Part shown: one piece after another, positions 58,101-64,000 of the stretch
Layout: every line of letters starts with the position of its first letter
How positions within the stretch are numbered: the stretch's first letter is position 1
Source of the DNA: Adineta vaga
Lineage: Eukaryota > Rotifera
Direction of reading: 5' to 3'
Assembly: GCA_021613535.1 (NCBI GenBank)
Contig: CP075497.1
Span: 62,001 to 126,000 of the forward strand
Length of the DNA stretch: 64,000 nt
The notes under the pieces: model-generated
Told to the model about the DNA's origin: nothing
The model's input: only the letters and a program-made list of their open reading frames with translations
Databases searched by the model: none
Program-made: the position numbers and the translations under genes

Positions 58101-59102
58101 TTATCTGTATTTTCTTAAGTAACATCGATGTTGTTTTGACCCTTCACTAATATAAGCTGTACAATCTTCAAATAAACGATAACGTTTTTTGATTTCATTG
58201 ATACTTACGGAGCTTTTTTCATGATATAGAAGGTCACAATAGTAGCTCCTTAATTTTGGACAATTCGATAAGACACGATGTAATTGATCAAATACATCCT
58301 CAAGTTCATAGAAACCACGAATATAGAGAGTTGTATCTTCTAAATTAGGTGATCGTTTAAATAAATCCATCATGTTCGACAAGTGGAAAGCTGTAGGACA
58401 ACCTTCAGATGATGTCGACCATATATCATATGTTTCTAAAGTCAAATGTGTTAATGGTAAACATTCTTTCGTTAATGATCCTCTAGAAGTTGCACCAAAT
58501 CCACAGTGAAACCGTAAGATATTTGGTAAATTATTAAGTAATGGATAATACAGTGACATATTACAACATTGAATTTTAACATTCTTCAAATTGATTGACC
58601 ACGTTTTTATTTGAGATGTCCAGCCAGTACCATTACCATATGGTAACTCAACAGATTCTAATGTCAGAAATTCATTCCCAAATATCATTTTACATAAATC
58701 GATATACACATTTGACCATGATTGTACATAAATGGTTAAGTGTTTTAAATGTGGAAATATTGATGGTTTTACATGTATCAGATCAGGATGTTGATATGTA
58801 TAGACATTATACGGTGAACTATTCCGAAATATTAATCTCCCAATATTAACACATTCATTTAACCTTGAATATTTATATTTTTCTTCATAAACAGGAAATG
58901 AACGAATTTGTTTAGGTTGAACATATGGAAGAATATATTTTTGTTCGTCTTCGCTTAAATCGACATCACCGAAATGGACACGTGCTTCACTTATAATACG
59001 ATTGAGACGAGAATTTAAATTATAAAAACCACGAAATAAATCTACACGAGGTAAATATCGAAATATTCGTAAAAGTATTTCATCTGGAAAAATATTATCC
59101 AT
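58101..59102 (-). CDS. F-box protein
   Basis: Intronless, 333 aa. The N-terminus (F-P-D-E-I-L-L-R-I-F-R-Y-L-P-R-V-D-L) is a standard F-box that would bind Skp1 in an SCF ubiquitin ligase. The rest has weakly repeated Leu-rich strands (L-K-H-L-T-I, L-E-S-V-E-L, L-K-N-V-K-I, L-T-H-L-T-L) typical of substrate-binding LRR arrays in bdelloid F-box families. The start is the first Met directly before the F-box. No disruption is seen. The target is unknown. Confidence 0.75.
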   Translation of the reverse strand: MDNIFPDEILLRIFRYLPRVDLFRGFYNLNSRLNRIISEARVHFGDVDLSEDEQKYILPYVQPKQIRSFPVYEEKYKYSRLNECVNIGRLIFRNSSPYNVYTYQHPDLIHVKPSIFPHLKHLTIYVQSWSNVYIDLCKMIFGNEFLTLESVELPYGNGTGWTSQIKTWSINLKNVKIQCCNMSLYYPLLNNLPNILRFHCGFGATSRGSLTKECLPLTHLTLETYDIWSTSSEGCPTAFHLSNMMDLFKRSPNLEDTTLYIRGFYELEDVFDQLHRVLSNCPKLRSYYCDLLYHEKSSVSINEIKKRYRLFEDCTAYISEGSKQHRCYLRKYR

Positions 59103-59709
59103 ATTGAAATAATAATTTTTATCTAAAAATATTCACATATTATATATAATATCAATTTCAATTATCTTCGTTATTATTACACCAACAAAAAAACCAACGA
59201 AGAGCTCTGCAGCTTTTATCGTAATCTTATGTACGACGTGTTCTGTATATCTTACATCTCACTATCTTTATTATTGTTTTTTTTTGCTTGATATTGCATC
59301 TTGTACTATCTGTGATTCTGTTTGTGAATGGGTAAAATTCCATGAAATGCAAAAAAGAAACTGCGTATATGTAGGTTTCACAGACTAGCAACACGTTCGG
59401 TCCAATCGGATTTGCAGTGACGCAAATAGGCAATTGCCCATTGAGACTTTATTTTTGCAAACATGTTCGCTTATTTTACAATGAGATCGTCATTTTTTTT
59501 CTTCTATTTAAATTCTAGACTCAATCTTTATACAAAAAGAAAATGAATTAAAATAGATTCTTTTGTGACTGACAATTAGTTAAAAGTCCTGATTAAGCTT
59601 CTGTATTCTATACCTTTTTTGTATAAAAATATTAGCCTTTCTTATTTTTTGAGAATCTCAAGGGGCCATTCGAACCGAAATTCATTTCTGCGTTCATGAC
59701 AGCATCTTG
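59103..59709. other. Intergenic region
   Basis: AT-rich; nothing recognised. Confidence 0.4.
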
Positions 59710-59751
59710 AGGGTGTGGGTGTGGGTTGGTGTTAGTGGATGTGTGTGGTTG
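59710..59751 (+). repeat. G-rich telomere-like tract
   Basis: gagggtgtgggtgtgggttgg... preceded by catcttga, the same lead-in as the palindrome at 46345 (catcttgaggg). No C-rich partner follows. Confidence 0.6.
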
Positions 59752-60889
59752 TAACTCATCCAGCTGTGGATGTTTGTCAGCGGGACCAACGCGTGATCTT
59801 GAAAAGTTGGGTGTTGGTGCTGTTAGTATAAATTAGTAATACCCCAATCATTTGATCCAAGTTTCTTTATTCGATCTTCATTACCACGAATGAAGACACT
59901 GATTTGAACATTTTTATGCTTGACAAGACCGATTCAAATCAACCCTCCAATATCAACAGTTGAACCAATGAAAACTATCTTGATTTGTTTAGACGACATT
60001 CGATAGAAATCGACGAATATTTGACATTGTCTGATCAAAGCAAGAGTCATCAAAGAAGACAATTCTTTATTCTTCTCTCTCAAGTGAATTATCTGATATG
60101 AGTGAGAGAATGTCATTGCAACCGGAGAATTCTCAGATGAATAAATGCTGAATGAAGCGACAGATTGGTGCAGAACGGCAGCCATTCCCGACACAGGCAG
60201 ATGTACATTTATCGAACAATGAATAAAACAACTCAACATGCACATCGTGTTTCATGTTTTAAATCTATCTAAACTGTTCAACTTTACTTTTAGTGGAAAT
60301 CGAGGCCATGTGATCGAATATAAGAATTTAGCAAACAAAAAATATTTTACAGATTGAATGTAATGTTTGTCAAGAAAGATTATTTTTCTCTGCTGAAAAT
60401 CACAAATCTAATCTTATTGAAATGTACAAAGATTTTCAGATTCTACTGATATGATAAAAATAGATCGATCTTACAAGAAAATGTCTGAATTATGAAAGAG
60501 TATTTCAAAGAACTAGAAAGTATCGTTGAACATATGTTAGATTGAAAATCTTTTAACTTATACTGGGTGCGTAGTGTTTTAGAGTTGGTTTTCATATTCC
60601 AATATTTATTTTCTTGTGTTCTATTTGAATGCACAGATGATTATGGTATTCATAAGATTAATGAAATGAAATGTATCATTTCTATGTGTTGTTGGTATGT
60701 ATAGAGAACGAAGAACACACGTGATAAGAAAGAAAAACAACTTTGCAAAACATTCTCGTGACGTGATTTTGCACTAAGAATTTCATATCTTTGTTGCTTT
60801 GCATTTCATCAGCGTAAAACACGATTTAAACACATTCGTTGTATTACATTTTTATAAATACAAATATCACAGACATTGTATTGATCAAT
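59752..60889. other. Intergenic region
   Basis: No supported gene. Confidence 0.4.
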
Positions 60890-63800
60890 ATGACTAACAA
60901 ACTACCTCCATCTCTTCATACACTGCCGATAGAATTGGTCTATCGAATTTTGGACTTTCTTTCTCCTGAGAATATTCTTGTTTCGGTTCAAGACGTTTCC
61001 ACACGGCTCGGTGCAATAGTTCACACATACCCTCGTTATCAGGTAAATTTTTTTTTGACGGAATTGGGCATTGTGCATCGTGAGAAGTGATAGAGTTTCA
61101 AAATAGTTTACACGGTCACACACAAGAGTGAAGAATATGTAGCGTTGAGAACATCAGTTTGAGAAAGTATTCAATAGTGATCACAATCCTGTACTGAAAA
61201 TAGAAGATACGTTCACAAATCGAATGTGGAAAAGTTTTATGTATTATCTAGGCGTATAATAACTTTGAACATTACTCATCTGAAAAAAATTTGGCATTCA
61301 TTCTTCGTTCCTTATATCGTAACAAAGTAATCAATCATTCCCAACTCAATTCTGAATGCCAATCGAATTCCCATTTCTTCCTATCAGACAATCACTACGC
61401 TCTCAATTTTTTATACCAAACTTAATCCCCAAGAAGAAAATCATTTGATCATTCTATTGAAAATCAATCAGGTATGGAAATATTTTCCCAAGATCATCAG
61501 AATACAATATATAATTTTCATGAATTACGTAGACACTCATTAATCTGAATTTGTATTATGCTCATATCGGTGACGAGGGTGTTTGTCATATTGCTAATGC
61601 TTTGAAGATAAATAAGGTCACATAACAATTTTATTTGTATTGTATTGAAATTATAGGTTTTTGCTGATAGACATTGACTACACTACATCTCGAAGGAAAT
61701 CGAATCGGTGACGTAGGGATGCAACATCTTGCTGATGTTTTGAAAGTCAATGAGGTAATATTTTGTTTATTTTCTATCAGATCAAGAAGATTTTGATTCA
61801 TCATAGACACTCGTAACATTGAATCTTCAACACAATGAAGTTGGCGATGAGGGAACAGTGAATCTTGCCAATGCTTTGAAAACTAATCAAGTAAAATAAG
61901 AACTTCTGTTTATTTTCTGTTGATTCGTGATATTGTCCTCCTTCATAGACGCTTTTGAGTCTCGATCTTCAATACAACAAAATTCGTGATAGAGGAGGAT
62001 GTCATCTTATGAACGCCTCGAAGATGAACCAGGTTGAATACAATTTGTGATAATCTAAGCCATATTTTCGACATTCTGATCCGTTAAAGACACTCCAAAC
62101 ACTATTGATAAACCATAATCCAATGAGTCATTTACAAAAACAAACTATTCGCACCGTATTGAATATTAAAGAGGTTAGAAACCCCTCTGATCTATCATTA
62201 CTATCTCTTTCATCGTAGATTATTCATAAAATACAGCAGCAAAACAATCAGATTGATACAATATCAACATCTCAACAGAAGAACTCTTTGGAAACTACTC
62301 TGGTAATACAATATCTCATCTAGATCTGCACAATATAATCATCTTCTTAGACATTTAATATAGGAAATCTAAAGCACAGAGTTGCTGGTGACGAAGACAT
62401 TCGATATATGGCGAGTATGATGAAGTCCAATAATGTGAGATAAAAAACAATCTTCATCCTTAATTTTCCAAGTATTTAATTCATTGCAGACCGTCAAAAT
62501 ACTTGATCTATGCGACAGTCAGATTACCGATGTCGGAATTCGTCATATTTGTGATATTTTGAATAATTTGAAAGTGAGAGAAATGATCTGTTCATTGATT
62601 TGACATCAACATGATTTTGATAAATCACAGAGTATCAATTCCTTGATTCTGAAAAACAATCGAATTGGTGCTCAAGGAGTTCATTATCTTACTAATGCTC
62701 TGATAACGAATCAGGTGACTTTCTATTTCGACGTAACTACATTTATACGAGATTTTATCATCGTAGACAATTACCGTATTGGATCTTGGACAAAATCAGA
62801 TTCGTGATGACGGAGCGCGTCATCTTGCTGATTTTTTAAAGATTAATCAGGTAATCGAGTATTTCTCATTGTCTATCGAATCGAAAATGATCTCTTTCGC
62901 CGTAGATTATCAATACATTGAATCTTTCACGAAATCAAATTAGTGATAAAGGAGCTCATTGTCTTGCTGATGCTCTAAAGATTAATCAAGTGCCACAACA
63001 TGTCTTCACGTTCATCATATCTATAATATTCTTCTATATTTTATAGACACTTGTCAGTCTCGATCTTTCCCACAATCGTATTGGTGATGAAGGAGAACGT
63101 GATTTTGCTGATGTTCTCGCGATCAACCAAGTACGATCATATTTCTTTGTCTTTATCGGTCATTTCTATGATAGTTATATTCATGATAGACACTCGTCAC
63201 TTTGGATCTTCAAAACCATCGTCTCAATGAGAGAAAAGTGTTTCAACTTCATAATGTTCCATATATAAACAAAGTGAGAAATGATTTCCCCTACTTTCGT
63301 CCTGCGAAAGTAAACAAATCTCTTCTATTTTTTCATTTAGACAACTGCCGGATTAGATCTCCGACGAAGAGATATCGATGACAACCAGATCTATTTTCTT
63401 GCCAATGTTCTGAAATCCAGTCATGTGACGGAAGTCTTTTTTACACTAAATCTTCGAAATAATTATATCGGTGACGCAGGTGTCAATGATGTTTGTGATA
63501 TACTCGACACCTTCAAAGTCAGATCAAATTTACATTCATCTATTCAATCGACGTTATTCTTATTCATAACAGACAATTTACGCTTTACGTCTCGACAAGA
63601 ACTGGATCGGCAATGAAGGAGCACAGAGCCTTGCTAATCTTCTGAAGATGAACCAAGTGCGTTAAAATAACTATTTTTAGTTATCATACCATCGTTTTAA
63701 TCATTTGTTATTAGACCATTACTACGTTGGATCTTGGAGAGAATAAGATTGACGATGAAGGTGCAGAATATCTTGCAGATGCTCTGAAGATGAATCAAGT

Positions 63801-64000
63801 GAGAAATGATCTTTACTTCATTATCATGTCTCCAACATTTTCATATATCGCAGACAATCACGAAATTGAATCTTCGGGTCAATCACATTATCGATAGGGG
63901 CGTGAAACATATAAGTGAAGCTCTCAAAATCAATCATGTAAGAGAAATTCTTCGAATAGCGATTAGATGGAGTGATTTCATGTATGTCTTCTAGACAATC
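60890..64000 (+). CDS. F-box / ribonuclease-inhibitor-type LRR protein, runs off the window
   Basis: Exon 1 (60890-61042) encodes an F-box (L-P-I-E-L-V-Y-R-I-L-D-F-L-S-P). Then come 84-bp exons, each one 28-residue LRR and all phase 0: 61388, 61533, 61671, 61807, 61949, 62090, 62219, 62351, 62490, 62631, 62767, 62906, 63047, 63190 (start positions), then a double exon 63341-63517, then 63573, 63715 and 63854, with another beginning at 63995. The consensus is T-L-x-x-L-x-L-x-x-N-x-I-x-D-x-G-x-x-x-L-A-x-A-L-K, the RI-like class. Units at 62090 and 62219 are poor matches but stay open. Introns are about 45-70 bp, apart from a first intron of about 345 bp. All repeats read open, so the gene appears functional. 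The curved LRR probably binds a protein target for ubiquitination. Confidence 0.8.

Noticed and set aside
59934-60245. 103-codon minus-strand open frame
   Set aside because: No recognisable domain and no splice partners; likely chance.
1-64000. CRISPR arrays, bacterial operons, rRNA or tRNA genes
   Set aside because: No repeat-spacer pattern, and no cloverleaf or rRNA blocks were recognised; spliceosomal introns show the sequence is eukaryotic.

Overview
The window looks like a subtelomeric or transposon-rich chromosome region of a bdelloid rotifer, probably Adineta or a close relative. The grounds are: C-rich and G-rich arrays of the bdelloid telomere unit (TGTGGG/CCCACA); endonuclease-less Penelope-like (Athena-type) reverse transcriptases; minimal hammerhead ribozymes; AT-rich DNA with very short introns (about 50-70 bp); and families common in bdelloids (EGF-GPCRs, ART-NHL proteins, F-box/LRR proteins). 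No search could be run, so every family name rests on motifs read by eye.

Positions 1-13582 read as one long multi-gene retroelement unit of the Terminon type, all on the + strand. In order it holds a Rep-like protein, an unknown small protein, a 1159-residue Athena-family RT protein whose catalytic Asp residues are replaced, a DEDDy 3'-5' exonuclease, two small low-complexity proteins, a Gln-rich coiled-coil protein and a single-pass membrane protein. It ends in two successive hammerhead ribozyme plus (ACACCC)n tails. The C-rich strand at the right edge implies that the chromosome interior lies to the right and the telomere to the left. No active RT is visible in this unit, so one may lie upstream of position 1 or be supplied in trans.

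Positions 13.6-33 kb are visibly richer in GC. They carry two diverged, head-to-head (minus then plus) copies of a 927/929-aa dynamin-superfamily GTPase. Their unusually long introns and 5-kb spacer are full of non-autonomous DNA transposons and small G-rich-to-C-rich telomeric palindromes.

Positions 36-50.6 kb are a repeat graveyard. They contain a 5.7-kb BED-finger hAT transposon abutting a broken Athena RT, a second broken Athena RT, a hammerhead after each RT, a secreted DUF6973-like gene, and two GPCR genes cut off on either side of a 200-bp telomeric palindrome. A run of four decayed hammerhead/C-rich tails closes this part.

Positions 50.8-64 kb look more like host sequence: a damaged papain-like peptidase, an ART-NHL pseudogene, an aldo-keto reductase, an F-box protein and a long F-box/LRR gene built from one 84-bp exon per repeat, which runs off the right edge.
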